Shown here piece by piece: positions 1 through 8,669 of a DNA stretch of 61,556 nt (positions are counted from its first letter, which is position 1; each line of letters begins with the position of its first letter). Both the position numbers and the translations under genes were made by a program. The notes below the pieces were generated by a model. The model worked only from the letters and a program-made list of their open reading frames with translations, had not been told where the DNA came from and did no database searches. Source of the DNA: Anaerolineae bacterium (lineage in GTDB: Bacteria; Chloroflexota; Anaerolineae; Aggregatilineales; Phototrophicaceae); assembly GCA_025454525.1 (NCBI GenBank), contig JALOOG010000013.1, positions 1 to 61,556 on the forward strand, in the 5' to 3' direction.

Positions 1-28
1 CGGCGCGGGAGTCAACGCTTGATCAGGA

Positions 29-571
29 TCAGGGTTGCCATTGCTGGAGGTATTCAACGATCACGCTCCCCTCAAAGTTGTCTCCAGTCGCATTATTGCG
101 GACTCCGGGGTGGATCACCACCTCGGTAATACGATCGCCTTGAAAATTGGCCGTATCAAACAGACAGCGATATTGATACGGGATTGAGCCGTTGCCCGCT
201 TGAAAGTTATCGTAGTTACCACTGCCCGGCAAACGCCGACAGCGTTCGCTATTGGACGCATCTGCGCCATAAAAATCGAGCATCTGTTGATCGTAATAAG
301 CGACCACATCTTCAGCGGTGCTATTCGGGATCACATAATAGAGGCGGCGATTGGTGCTGTTCACATCCACCTGTTCGCGCAATTCCGCATTTGACGGCGG
401 CGTGATTTCGAGGGGTTGCCGTTGTGCCTGTTGATCCACCGACAAAACGACTAACCAAAAAACGAGAAAAGCGACCCCGGCGATCCCGGCAAACACAGAA
501 ATTTGGAATGCGGAAATGCCGCCCCCGGTATTTTTCCGGCGTTCTGCGGCGCGACGTGGTTCAAGTGTCAT
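29..571 (-). CDS. single-pass membrane protein of unknown function
   Basis: I do not recognise a family. The 180-residue product has a basic N-terminus (about residues 1-20), one hydrophobic segment (about 24-46), and then a hydrophilic, presumably extracytoplasmic domain. That domain contains a YYDQQM-like stretch and two cysteines (in SERCRR and YQYRCLF) that could form a disulfide. The start overlaps the stop of the upstream TPR gene by 4 bases (ATGA type), so it is the last gene of a translationally coupled run. The topology is predicted from hydrophobicity; function is unknown. Confidence 0.75.
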   Translation of the reverse strand: MTLEPRRAAERRKNTGGGISAFQISVFAGIAGVAFLVFWLVVLSVDQQAQRQPLEITPPSNAELREQVDVNSTNRRLYYVIPNSTAEDVVAYYDQQMLDFYGADASNSERCRRLPGSGNYDNFQAGNGSIPYQYRCLFDTANFQGDRITEVVIHPGVRNNATGDNFEGSVIVEYLQQWQP

Positions 572-1380
572 TCATGCCCCCTTATGATGCGTTCAAATTC
601 AAGTAGATCCAATGCAAGATCAGCCCCGTATGGGGTATGGCGAAATCGTTCGGCGGTTGCCTGCCAATAAGCGAAACCTTCCCCAACCAGCGCGATCGGC
701 GGGATCTCCGCTTGCCCCAAACGATACCGTAAATAGTGTACCATTAACCGACGCGGCGGATCATTCGCAACGGCGGGTAATTGTGACGCTTGATCAAGCG
801 CGCTCTTGGCCTGATCCTCTCCCCCTTGACGATAGAGAGCTTCGCCTAATTCCGCTTGTACGACGGGTGGCGCACCGCGATCTAACGCGCTACGGATCGT
901 CTCTGCTGCCTCGGCATACGCCCCTGATACCAACAGTGTACGACCAAACCCATACAAAGGAAAATGTTGATCCGGCGCAAGTTGCAACGCTTCTCGTAAG
1001 ATCATCGCGCTCTGATCCACCGCTCCCAATTGGCGATAGGTGTTGCCGAGTAAGGTGAGGGCCTTAAAATCCGCTTTGCCAGTGGCGCGCACCCCTTCTA
1101 ATTCTACACGGGCCGCCTCAAAATCCCCCGCTAAAAATTGCCGTTGGGCGCGTGTATAAGCCGTCACCATGCCACGATTCGCCCACAAAATCACCAGTTC
1201 TAAAACCAGAAACACCCCCCCAAAAGCCGCTAATGCACCTCCCCGACTCTCAACGGGTAATTGTGTGACGATCACAAACAAGATCACCAATAACACGATC
1301 GCGATCACAAACGCGAGTTGCGAGGCACGATCCCACACTTTAAATTGTTTGCGGACAATGTGGATCATCAAGCGGAGCAT
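568..1380 (-). CDS. membrane-anchored TPR protein (third of three paralogues)
   Basis: The product is 270 residues. Two hydrophobic segments lie near the N-terminus (about 22-40 and 48-66), followed by TPR-like helical repeats (GDFEAARVELEGV, AVDQSAMILREALQLAPD, GAYAEAAETIRSAL). The architecture matches the next two genes upstream: short N-terminus, two membrane helices, cytoplasmic or outer TPR array. TPRs are protein-protein interaction scaffolds; no catalytic motif is visible. It starts 3 bases after the preceding paralogue and overlaps the following gene by 4 bases, so all are probably one transcript. The partner is unknown. Confidence 0.8.
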   Translation of the reverse strand: MLRLMIHIVRKQFKVWDRASQLAFVIAIVLLVILFVIVTQLPVESRGGALAAFGGVFLVLELVILWANRGMVTAYTRAQRQFLAGDFEAARVELEGVRATGKADFKALTLLGNTYRQLGAVDQSAMILREALQLAPDQHFPLYGFGRTLLVSGAYAEAAETIRSALDRGAPPVVQAELGEALYRQGGEDQAKSALDQASQLPAVANDPPRRLMVHYLRYRLGQAEIPPIALVGEGFAYWQATAERFRHTPYGADLALDLLEFERIIRGHE

Positions 1381-1383
1381 GGA

Positions 1384-2271
1384 TTACCCTAGATTCCCCG
1401 CGTCAGCATCTAAGACGGCGTGATCGATCGCTTCGATCTCATAACGTAAGGATGAACCGTAGGCAGTGCCTTCTAATGCGCGTAAACCGGACTTCCAAAC
1501 GGTGAGGCCATCGCGGGCGCTCATCATTTTAGCGGCCGCTTTTACCGCTTTTTCGGTTTCACCCGCGCCTTGATAGGCTTGCGCGAGATGATAATACACC
1601 CGCACTGCATACATCGCGGGCATCGGGTACTCCGCCGCCTGTTTAAATGACGCGATCGCGGCGGTGGTGTCTCCGGCGAATTGTTGCACAAAGCCTAATT
1701 CGGCCCAAATGATCGGTTGATCAGGGGCGCGTTTAACGGCGGCCTGCAAGGCGGAGGCCGCTTCTTCATAAGCCGCTTGCAAACGATAGCCATTGGCTAG
1801 GGTCAAATAAGATCCGGGATCGTTGGGGAACATCTGTACGGCGCGATCAGCCGCTGCTTGTGCTTTGGCAAATTGTCCGGTATAGGCGTAAGCACTGGTC
1901 AAAAGCATCAATACATCGGCGTTGACCTTGCCTTCACGCAAAGAACGCTCTAACAACGGGATCGCATCGTTAAAGCGAAATTCTTCGATCAAACGGTACG
2001 CTTCCGCATATCCCGATCCCAACAAACGCGATTGACGTGCGATCAACAAGGCCACCAAAGCAAACCATAAGGTGAACATCGCCGCAGCCAAGCATAACCC
2101 CGCTAACGACAGTTGGATCACCGGTGAGATCCCGCTACCGGTGAGCGGTTGCGTTTGACGAGTGGCGAAAAATTCGATCAACAGGCCAAACACAAATAGG
2201 ATAAAGCCGAATAAGGCCAACCCACCACTGGTAAAAATCCCGATGTAAACCAATAAACGACGGCGACTCAT
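1384..2271 (-). CDS. membrane-anchored TPR protein (second of three paralogues)
   Basis: The 295-residue product has two N-terminal hydrophobic segments (about 8-33 and 48-72) and then at least three TPR units, with consensus-like stretches such as RFNDAIPLLERSLREGKVN, GQFAKAQAAADRAVQMFPND and YEEAASALQAAVKRAPDQP. A GGAGTTAGG sequence just before the ATG supports the start. It overlaps the upstream paralogue by 4 bases. The gene looks like a duplicate of its neighbours that has diverged strongly in sequence while keeping the plan. No enzymatic motif is seen; a scaffold role is inferred from the fold class. Confidence 0.82.
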   Translation of the reverse strand: MSRRRLLVYIGIFTSGGLALFGFILFVFGLLIEFFATRQTQPLTGSGISPVIQLSLAGLCLAAAMFTLWFALVALLIARQSRLLGSGYAEAYRLIEEFRFNDAIPLLERSLREGKVNADVLMLLTSAYAYTGQFAKAQAAADRAVQMFPNDPGSYLTLANGYRLQAAYEEAASALQAAVKRAPDQPIIWAELGFVQQFAGDTTAAIASFKQAAEYPMPAMYAVRVYYHLAQAYQGAGETEKAVKAAAKMMSARDGLTVWKSGLRALEGTAYGSSLRYEIEAIDHAVLDADAGNLG

Positions 2272-3263
2272 CCTAACTCCAACTCTGACAATTTCAGCGA
2301 TCCCGCGATCAACCGTTCAGCCAAGTCCACATCCGGCTGAATCACAGCGCGCAAGGTTTCGGCCTGCTCACTGCTTAAAATGGTCTGCCATTCTTGTAAT
2401 CCGGCCTGCTCTCGCTTTAAGGCCTGTAACGCTTGTGTGGCGGCCGCTTGATCCCCAAGCCGCAAATAAGCGCGGATCAAATACACCTGAATCAACAAGC
2501 GATGTCGCGAGTCCGGCACTTTGGCATTCAGCGAGGCCTGTAAATGTTCGATCGCATTGGGCGCATCCCCAAGCCGATCTTCGATCATGCCTAAATTATA
2601 CGCCGCCACCCATTCATCCGGGGCCAAAGCATACGCCTGCTGTCCGGCGGTCAACGCGGCGGGATAATCCCCCGCTTGCAAATGAACTTCAGCCAATCCG
2701 TTGTAAGCGACCGCCGACTCCGGGGCTAATTCGATCATCTTGCGATAATCCCGCTTAGCGCGCTCCAATTTCCCCCAAATACGCAAGATCTCCGCCCGAA
2801 AACGGTAATGTTTTGGATCGGCCGGCTCTTGTTTGATCAATTCATCTAACACCTGTACCGCTTGATCGTATTGATTTTTGCGAAGGTGTTTGATCGCTTG
2901 CTGATATTGCATCGGGCCGCGTGGATTAAATAAAAACAGCCCCGCCACGATCCACCCCAACGCCGCACCGATCAGCAACGGGAGAAATTGTGGCAAAAAG
3001 ACCACTCCTAACCCTAGCGCCAAGATCGCCGGGGTCAAAATGCCTAACCACCGTCCGCGCTCAAAAGACTCAAGCCGTGTCCAGAGGATCGCGGCCGCGC
3101 CGATCACAAAGGCCAACACCAAGAGGTTTTGTACCCCAGTGACCCACTCCGCGTCCACCGAATTTAATATCAAGCTGAACAATCCGGTTAAGACAAACAG
3201 GAGAAAGATCGCTCTTAAACGAGTCTCCCCTAACCATAACCGGAACTTGGTTAATCTGTTCAT
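2268..3263 (-). CDS. membrane-anchored TPR protein (first of three paralogues)
   Basis: Three to four hydrophobic segments (about residues 15-115) precede a TPR array. The array has clear consensus pieces: NQYDQAVQVLDELIKQEPAD, GKLERAKRDYRKMIELAPES and GDYPAALTAGQQAYALAPDE. An in-frame GTG lies 6 bases upstream, but the ATG at 3263 has a GGAG at proper spacing and is preferred (331 residues). It is the most TPR-typical of the three paralogues and leads the coupled trio. Its role is probably assembly or scaffolding at the membrane; the client is unknown. Confidence 0.82.
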   Translation of the reverse strand: MNRLTKFRLWLGETRLRAIFLLFVLTGLFSLILNSVDAEWVTGVQNLLVLAFVIGAAAILWTRLESFERGRWLGILTPAILALGLGVVFLPQFLPLLIGAALGWIVAGLFLFNPRGPMQYQQAIKHLRKNQYDQAVQVLDELIKQEPADPKHYRFRAEILRIWGKLERAKRDYRKMIELAPESAVAYNGLAEVHLQAGDYPAALTAGQQAYALAPDEWVAAYNLGMIEDRLGDAPNAIEHLQASLNAKVPDSRHRLLIQVYLIRAYLRLGDQAAATQALQALKREQAGLQEWQTILSSEQAETLRAVIQPDVDLAERLIAGSLKLSELELG

Positions 3264-3278
3264 GAACACTCCACATCA

Positions 3279-3902
3279 TTAGATCATCTTAAAGTCGGTG
3301 ACATTCCGAGCATATTGTTTCAATTGCACCGTTAAAGTAGCCTGTTCTAAACGCCATAACACCCGATCTCGGTTAAAGTAAGCGGCGTGCGCGATCGGCG
3401 GTAAGTGATAGTGCGTGCCTTCATCCTGCTCACGGAGATCACGCACTTGATACACGATCGGATGAAACGGCGGCGCTAATGGCATAAACGTATCGTGATC
3501 GTTCGATTGATCCACCAACGCGGTGAGATTCACCCAACCGGGCATCTGAATCGCCATGCCCTGATCCAACGGGATCTCTTGATAATCCGAGTCATGTGTC
3601 CACTGGAGGTAATCCTCAAACCGGACAAAGCGCTCACGGATCACCCGTTGACCCGTGTAGATCGCCAGATCGCATCGTTCAAACTGCCCGCCGCTTTCAG
3701 GTGAACTCCGCAAAACTTCGATGATCCGACTGTGACCCGATTGGAAGGATTGCGAGTCGATCCGAATAAACCACGATCGATCTGGCAATTGGTGGATGCT
3801 CCATTCTTCTTGAATCGGCGCGGGATACGTGGGATCAGTCAGTTGATAGATCCCACTGGCTAAAAACTTCTCACGCATCGTCACCGGATGCAAGTAACGC
3901 AT
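3279..3902 (-). CDS. conserved-looking protein of unknown function
   Basis: The product is 207 residues, soluble, without signal peptide or membrane segment. It is rich in aromatic residues and predicted beta strands (for example DRSWFIRIDSQSF). I do not recognise a family. It lies 6 bases downstream of the alaX-like gene and about 15 bases upstream of the TPR trio, so it is co-transcribed with both. Codon use resembles the neighbours. The coding call rests on its length, the tight operon packing and the absence of a competing frame. Confidence 0.7.
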   Translation of the reverse strand: MRYLHPVTMREKFLASGIYQLTDPTYPAPIQEEWSIHQLPDRSWFIRIDSQSFQSGHSRIIEVLRSSPESGGQFERCDLAIYTGQRVIRERFVRFEDYLQWTHDSDYQEIPLDQGMAIQMPGWVNLTALVDQSNDHDTFMPLAPPFHPIVYQVRDLREQDEGTHYHLPPIAHAAYFNRDRVLWRLEQATLTVQLKQYARNVTDFKMI

Positions 3903-3908
3903 CAGCGC

Positions 3909-4622
3909 TTAACCGATCTGGACGTAGATCCGTTTGTTGATCCCGCCCTTACTCTTGTAATCGGTGATTCGCAACGCCCCGATTTCTCTGGTATTCGCGA
4001 CATGCGTCCCCCCGTCCGCCTGAAGATCAAGCCCGACAATCTCCACGGTACGCACCTCGGTGATTCCGGCGGGTAACAGGTTGATCTTGGTGCGAATCAG
4101 ATCGGGAATTTGAAACGCGGTTTCACGCGGCAAAATCTGCACACGGACATCACGGGCCGCGGTGACTTCGGCGTTGATCTTCGCTTCGATCTCCGCTACC
4201 AAGTCTTTTTGCAAGCGCTCAAATTCAAAATCCATGCGGCCTTCTAACGGCTCCATATTGCCGCCTGTGACTTGCGCGCCATAATCACGCCACACCACCC
4301 CGCATAAGATGTGCATCGCGGTATGAGTCCGCATCAATGGATAGCGCCGTTCCCAATCGATCGCGCCGATCACCGTTTGACCCACTTCCGGCAAAGGAGC
4401 GGATGTGAGATCTAACAGGTGCAAATGACCCTTAGCAAACTTGGTGACCGGATAAACCCGATCGCCGATCGTGATCTGACCGTGGTCATGAGGTTGACCA
4501 CCCCCACCGGGGTAAAAGGCGGTGCGATCAAGCGTGATTCCGCCTTGATCGGGATCTACAGAGGTGATCACCGCGTCAAAGGTACGCAGATAACTATCGG
4601 TTTGATACAAGAGTTGTGTCAT
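3909..4622 (-). CDS. alaX: alanyl-tRNA editing protein, AlaX family
   Basis: A free-standing homologue of the AlaRS editing domain, which hydrolyses mischarged Ser-tRNA(Ala) or Gly-tRNA(Ala) in the cytoplasm. The N-terminal part has the AlaRS-C/AlaX signature FYPGGGGQPHD (about 37-47). The zinc site appears as HTAMH (about 99-103) and DGGTHV (about 205-210). In AlaRS and most AlaX proteins the latter is CGGTHV, so the cysteine ligand is an aspartate here. The length of 237 residues suits AlaX-M. It is followed at 6 bases by an unknown gene and preceded at 6 bases by a GNAT gene. Confidence 0.9.
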   Translation of the reverse strand: MTQLLYQTDSYLRTFDAVITSVDPDQGGITLDRTAFYPGGGGQPHDHGQITIGDRVYPVTKFAKGHLHLLDLTSAPLPEVGQTVIGAIDWERRYPLMRTHTAMHILCGVVWRDYGAQVTGGNMEPLEGRMDFEFERLQKDLVAEIEAKINAEVTAARDVRVQILPRETAFQIPDLIRTKINLLPAGITEVRTVEIVGLDLQADGGTHVANTREIGALRITDYKSKGGINKRIYVQIG

Positions 4623-4628
4623 GTCTGG

Positions 4629-5102
4629 CTACCTTGAGAAATTAATCCGCATTCGGATCATCATATCGCGACCACCGAGGCTTGTCCAAAACGCTTGAGC
4701 ATCGGCGTTCTTTGAGGCCACAAACCACTCTACATAACGGACTTGACGTTCTTGAAACCACGCCATGAGCGTTTCTACCAAATCCCGCCCGATCCCACGG
4801 CCGCGATACGGGGCATCCACGTAAATATCTGCTAAAAAACCGCCGATCTCCGGTTGAAACATCTCCGGCACGAGATCGACGATCACCCCTAACACATAAC
4901 CGACCACTTGACCGTCTTCCACGGCCACAAAAATACGGGTATGACTGTCATTCATGCGATCGCTTAGGCGTTGGGCATACAATCGCCCGCCGTTGGTGGC
5001 CGCATCCGGTAAATCGGGATCAAGGGCGCGGTGATAAGCGACCAATTTTTCCCACAATTGAGCGATCGCCTCGGTATCAGAGGCGGTAGCAAGTCGAATC
5101 AT
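4629..5102 (-). CDS. GNAT family N-acetyltransferase
   Basis: A 157-residue single-domain GNAT enzyme transferring an acyl group from acyl-CoA to an unknown amine. Motif A, the pyrophosphate-binding loop, is YRGRGIGRDLV (about residues 98-108), preceded by the typical strand ADIYVDAPYRG. The C-terminal FWTSLGG matches the usual A..FW..LGF end. It overlaps the upstream GNAT gene by 4 bases; the two differ in sequence and are probably an old tandem pair. The substrate cannot be read from the sequence. Confidence 0.88.
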   Translation of the reverse strand: MIRLATASDTEAIAQLWEKLVAYHRALDPDLPDAATNGGRLYAQRLSDRMNDSHTRIFVAVEDGQVVGYVLGVIVDLVPEMFQPEIGGFLADIYVDAPYRGRGIGRDLVETLMAWFQERQVRYVEWFVASKNADAQAFWTSLGGRDMMIRMRINFSR

Positions 5103-5575
5103 ACATTCATCCAGACTAAAGCGGCGGTATTCACCAGCGGATCGGGCAGTTCATTCGCCTCTTGCGCGCCTAAGGAGCGCCAAAACGCTTGTTCCACCGC
5201 ATGATAACGCGGTAACTGAAGCCAACGGCGTTGAATGGCGTGTTGATCAAACCAAGCACATATGGCCTGATAGAGGATACGCCCTAGTCCCGCATGATAT
5301 TGATGCGCGTCTAGGGTCAATTCCGCGATCCAACCTTGTCCTGAAGGCAATGGGCCTAACGGGGTTTGATCCACCCACCCTACGATATAACCGATCACTC
5401 GCTCCCCACTTTGCCCAACCAAAACACAGCCATACGCGGATTGAAGCGCCGCTTGCGGATCACTCAAGGGCATCGTAAGACGATGATCCGATTGTTGGAG
5501 CAGGACACGACGCTCTTGGCGTAAAAATTCGATCGCGGCGAGGTCGGCCAATGTGGCCGGGCGAGTTTGCACCAT
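5099..5575 (-). CDS. GNAT family N-acetyltransferase
   Basis: A 158-residue GNAT-like protein. The acyl-CoA loop is degraded relative to its neighbour: HAGLGRILY replaces the Q/R-x-x-G-x-G/A pattern but keeps the two key glycines. The C-terminal AFWRSLGAQ again matches GNAT ends. It is the first gene of the minus-strand run. Its start lies only about 80 bases from the start of the divergent membrane protein gene, so the short region near 5576-5655 must hold both promoters. The substrate is unknown. Confidence 0.8.
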   Translation of the reverse strand: MVQTRPATLADLAAIEFLRQERRVLLQQSDHRLTMPLSDPQAALQSAYGCVLVGQSGERVIGYIVGWVDQTPLGPLPSGQGWIAELTLDAHQYHAGLGRILYQAICAWFDQHAIQRRWLQLPRYHAVEQAFWRSLGAQEANELPDPLVNTAALVWMNV

Positions 5576-5583
5576 TTAAATCC

Positions 5584-5611
5584 TTGACTTCACAAAATGT
5601 GAGGATAGCAT
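5584..5611 (+). promoter_or_regulatory. candidate sigma-70 promoter for the large membrane protein
   Basis: TTGACT at 5584-5589 and TAGCAT at 5606-5611, spacer 16. It is placed correctly for transcription toward the gene at 5656. The divergent GNAT gene starts at 5575 on the other strand. Confidence 0.4.
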
Positions 5612-5655
5612 CAAGCGGTATGCAAAACAAGCGCCGACTAGCGATCGAGTCAACC

Positions 5656-7947
5656 ATGAGTCAACTAGAGTTAACGATACCGACGGATGATTATCCCTTG
5701 TGGATGCGACGCGCCCAACGTGGTTCTGATTGGGGGCTATGGTTGATCTTGGGGTTTGCCTTGTTAAGCGCTTGGGGCTTTTTGACCTCATCCGCGTTAT
5801 CGACCTCTAACGCCAACCTGAATCACGGGTATCTGGCGGCGGATTTTGCCCGTAGTTTACGGGAGGGACACCTCTATCCACGGTGGTCGCCCCATGCCCT
5901 AGGGGGATATGGCGCGCCGATCCCCAATTATATCCCACCGGGCGCGGCCTATAGTGTGGCCTTGATTGAGGTGCTGTTTACCAATGATACGACCGCCGCC
6001 ATGAGAGTGATCTATGTCTTAGCGATCTGCGCCGCCGGAATCGGGGTCTACAAGTGGGTATCACGGCGTGTCCATGCAGAAGGCGGCCTGATTGCGGCGC
6101 TGTTATACCTGTATAGTCCGTACTTTGGCCTCACTTTGCCGCATGTATTCGGCGATCTACCGGAAGTCTTGGCATTAGCGCTTTTGCCGTGTTTATTGTG
6201 GTCAATCACCCGTCAACTTGACCTGAACGCCCCTCAAAACATGGCATGGACGGCGCTTGCGACCGCCGCGATCACGCTCACGGAACCGCGTTTACTCCCG
6301 TCCGCAGCCGGATTCGTGTTGGTCTTGTTATGTTGGCATGGGTTTACCGCGCCTCATAAAGGGCGGATCATGCTGGTGATCATCAGTTTAGCGTTGGGGA
6401 TCGGGGCAGCGGCGTGTTATTGGTATCCGGTGATCTTTGAAGCGGATCTCATCCGTTGGTTTGATCCACCGATTCAAGCCTTTCCCTATCACTTGACTTT
6501 AGAAACGCTGTTTCGTCCCGTCCAACAGATCGATAGTGGCGCGTTGATCCCCGCCCCCCAATTGACCCTAGGGTGGCCATTACTGGCATTGACCGTCATC
6601 GGGGGGATGGCGATCCTCTGGCAACCGCTCCGCCATATTTTCGCCGCGTTGTTTTTAGCGTTGGGGAGCGCCTTGCTGTTCTTAAGTGTGATGTTATTTC
6701 CGACCGAGATCGCGTTATTAGGGACGATCACCCTGTGTTATGCGATCGGGAGTAGCGCGGTGATCTCATTCAAAACCCTACTCCCACGCCCTTATCAACA
6801 TCTGTTCCTACCGATCTTGGTGATCGTGATCTGGATTGCATCAATGCCGATCTGGTTGCTTTCGGATCAAGTTTATAGCCATGAAACCTATGACCCCGGC
6901 AATCAAATTCGCTATGAACAATTCGGACTCGGCCCGGCGGTGTTACCGTTAGGATCGCCGATCCCCAGCACCTTACCACCAAATTTTACGGTAGATCGGG
7001 AACTGATCAACAGCTATCAGTATGACTCGATCAATCGCATCGCCCCCGCCGAATTGATCCGATCAGGTCAGATCACGATCTTGTCGCAATATAGCCATGA
7101 AGCGCGTTTTCAGGTACGGATCGATCGCTCTGGGATGACCACCGCGCCGATTGAACGGCTCACCATGCAGATGAAATTAGCGCATTTTCCGGGTTGGCAA
7201 GCGTGGTTCGGCAATATCCCGATCAATGTCAATCAGAACCTTGAGACTGGTTTGATCACCTTGCGTCTACCGGAAATCCGTCAAGGGGAACTGATCTTAC
7301 GCTTCGAGTCCACGCCGACTCGCACCATCGCTTGGTTACTCACTTGGAGCGCTTGTGGCTTGATCGCGCTTGTGACATGGATACGCTCACAGCGATCAAG
7401 TGATTCCTTAGATCTCACGCAATACCTTACCCTCGCGCAAGTCCGCTTGATTACGTTGATCTTGGTGTATTTTGGGATGATCTTAGGGTTTAGCACGCTG
7501 CCGAATACCCCAATTCCATTGCGCGCCGCGCCGAATAGTGGGTTAATTGGGATCACCCCGTATGTAGCACAGAGCAACCTTGGCCTCCAATTGATCGGTT
7601 ATCAGACGGATCGCGATGATCCGACCGAGATCACCCTCTATTGGCGCACGATTCGCACCTTACCGGAAAATTATCAAATCCGGTTGGTATTAGAAAACGA
7701 GATCACGGGTGAGATCGCCCTAGAAGCACCCTTACGTCATCCCGGCGGGTATCCGATGCGACGGTGGTCAGCAGGTGGTTATGTGCTGGATCAATATCGT
7801 TTTACATCTTTCACGACTTTGCCGGCCGGAAGCTATCGTTGGCGGGTTTCGGTCTGTGGCGTGGTCAATTGCCTACAATTTTTTGAGCGATCCATGGGGC
7901 AAGGTCAAGAAGTCTTTTACTTGCCGCCGATCGTGCGAATTGACTAA
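5656..7947 (+). CDS. large polytopic membrane protein, PTPS-related / GT-C-like
   Basis: About 763 residues from the ATG at 5656, with many hydrophobic helices through about residue 425, a soluble segment, two more helices near residues 558-580 and 605-625, and a soluble C-terminal domain. The first loop has the pattern LREGHLYPRWSPHALGGYG followed by a Pro/Tyr-rich stretch. That pattern is typical of membrane proteins annotated as 6-pyruvoyl-tetrahydropterin-synthase-related and resembles GT-C glycosyltransferases. A lipid-linked sugar transfer role is plausible but not shown. In-frame ATGs at 5551 and 5620 exist; the first overlaps the divergent gene and lies upstream of the likely promoter. 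Confidence 0.8.
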   Translation: MSQLELTIPTDDYPLWMRRAQRGSDWGLWLILGFALLSAWGFLTSSALSTSNANLNHGYLAADFARSLREGHLYPRWSPHALGGYGAPIPNYIPPGAAYSVALIEVLFTNDTTAAMRVIYVLAICAAGIGVYKWVSRRVHAEGGLIAALLYLYSPYFGLTLPHVFGDLPEVLALALLPCLLWSITRQLDLNAPQNMAWTALATAAITLTEPRLLPSAAGFVLVLLCWHGFTAPHKGRIMLVIISLALGIGAAACYWYPVIFEADLIRWFDPPIQAFPYHLTLETLFRPVQQIDSGALIPAPQLTLGWPLLALTVIGGMAILWQPLRHIFAALFLALGSALLFLSVMLFPTEIALLGTITLCYAIGSSAVISFKTLLPRPYQHLFLPILVIVIWIASMPIWLLSDQVYSHETYDPGNQIRYEQFGLGPAVLPLGSPIPSTLPPNFTVDRELINSYQYDSINRIAPAELIRSGQITILSQYSHEARFQVRIDRSGMTTAPIERLTMQMKLAHFPGWQAWFGNIPINVNQNLETGLITLRLPEIRQGELILRFESTPTRTIAWLLTWSACGLIALVTWIRSQRSSDSLDLTQYLTLAQVRLITLILVYFGMILGFSTLPNTPIPLRAAPNSGLIGITPYVAQSNLGLQLIGYQTDRDDPTEITLYWRTIRTLPENYQIRLVLENEITGEIALEAPLRHPGGYPMRRWSAGGYVLDQYRFTSFTTLPAGSYRWRVSVCGVVNCLQFFERSMGQGQEVFYLPPIVRID

Positions 7948-8257
7948 GAAACCGAATCTTTCATGGGTTTATTAAGATCCCGACATCGGCGAAAAAAAGG
8001 GACAAATGTTACGACTTTTTCGCTCATCTGTGCTATCCTTTAGCTAACACGATCGCATAAGCAAGGTGTCGATGATGAAAACCGTGATCTGGTCAAATCT
8101 GGTGCTGTTCAGGAGTTGGTTTTTGAGCGCTCATCCACTCAATCTTACGATCAAGATAACCACGTTGCCGCTGTCGCCGAAATAATTTTTTCCGACCCGC
8201 CGTCACTACCGCCGCCATGCGATCAAACAGGGGTTGCAACATTCCGACAATTCAAGT
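7948..8257. other. gap between the membrane protein and the TPR gene
   Basis: This gene-free stretch holds dispersed repeat copy A and, just beyond it, the promoter at 8258-8286. No tRNA-like cloverleaf or strong terminator was seen. Confidence 0.6.
8001..8195 (+). repeat. dispersed intergenic repeat, copy A
   Basis: The first block at about 8001-8038 is nearly identical to 57142-57178, and the second at about 8140-8192 to 57270-57322; a divergent copy lies at 32046-32170. The middle part is variable. The first block could encode a short peptide starting MLRLFRSSV (ATG at 8006). A separate 37-codon frame with AAGGTG before ATG 8072 also exists, but reading frames are not shared between copies. 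I treat it as a non-coding or decayed mobile element. Confidence 0.6.
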
Positions 8258-8286
8258 TTGTTTTTGACGCAAGGGGAAAGTACAAT
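8258..8286 (+). promoter_or_regulatory. candidate promoter of the TPR-UroD-rsmD group
   Basis: TTGTTT at 8258-8263 and TACAAT at 8281-8286, spacer 17. The start would fall near 8293, giving a 5' leader of about 35 bases before ATG 8328. Confidence 0.5.
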
Positions 8287-8327
8287 AGACGACTTTCACC
8301 GCATAATCGCAAAGGATTTTTAAAATT

Positions 8328-8663
8328 ATGGACAATAATGTTGATTCCATGATCGGTAGAGGTTGGGCGGCGCATCGCGAAGGGCGTAATGGAGATGCGA
8401 TCGCAGATTTTGAAAAGGTCTTGCGGACAGATGCAAACAACGTAGACGCACATTACGGATTAGGGTTGGCCCATCGCGCTAACGGTTCGCTGGAGCAAGC
8501 CCGCGTCGCTTTGGAAAAGTCGTTAGAAGTGTGTCGTAAGAATTTGTCTGAACTTCGCGGTGAACGCAAAGAAAACAACCTCAGCACCTATGAGGATGAT
8601 CGTTATATGATGTTGATCCGCATGATCTCACAACGGTTAGACGAACTCAAAGCGCGTTCTTAG
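8328..8663 (+). CDS. small TPR protein
   Basis: The product is 111 residues and soluble. One and a half TPR units are visible (AAHREGRNGDAIADFEKVL, then VDAHYGLGLAHRANGSLEQA), ending in a charged helical tail. An AAAGGA lies about a dozen bases before ATG 8328. It is the first gene of a plus-strand group with a UroD-family gene, rsmD and an IrrE-like gene (spacings 6, 7 and -4 bases). It is probably an adaptor; no partner can be deduced. Confidence 0.82.
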   Translation: MDNNVDSMIGRGWAAHREGRNGDAIADFEKVLRTDANNVDAHYGLGLAHRANGSLEQARVALEKSLEVCRKNLSELRGERKENNLSTYEDDRYMMLIRMISQRLDELKARS

Positions 8664-8669
8664 GCCGGT

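Noticed and set aside
612-1058. A 148-codon plus-strand frame
   Set aside because: It is antisense to the third TPR gene, whose repeats are clear, and shows no motif or ribosome site.
8116-8352. A 78-codon frame ahead of the TPR gene
   Set aside because: It starts with a non-ATG codon within repeat copy A and overlaps the promoter and start of the TPR gene in another frame.
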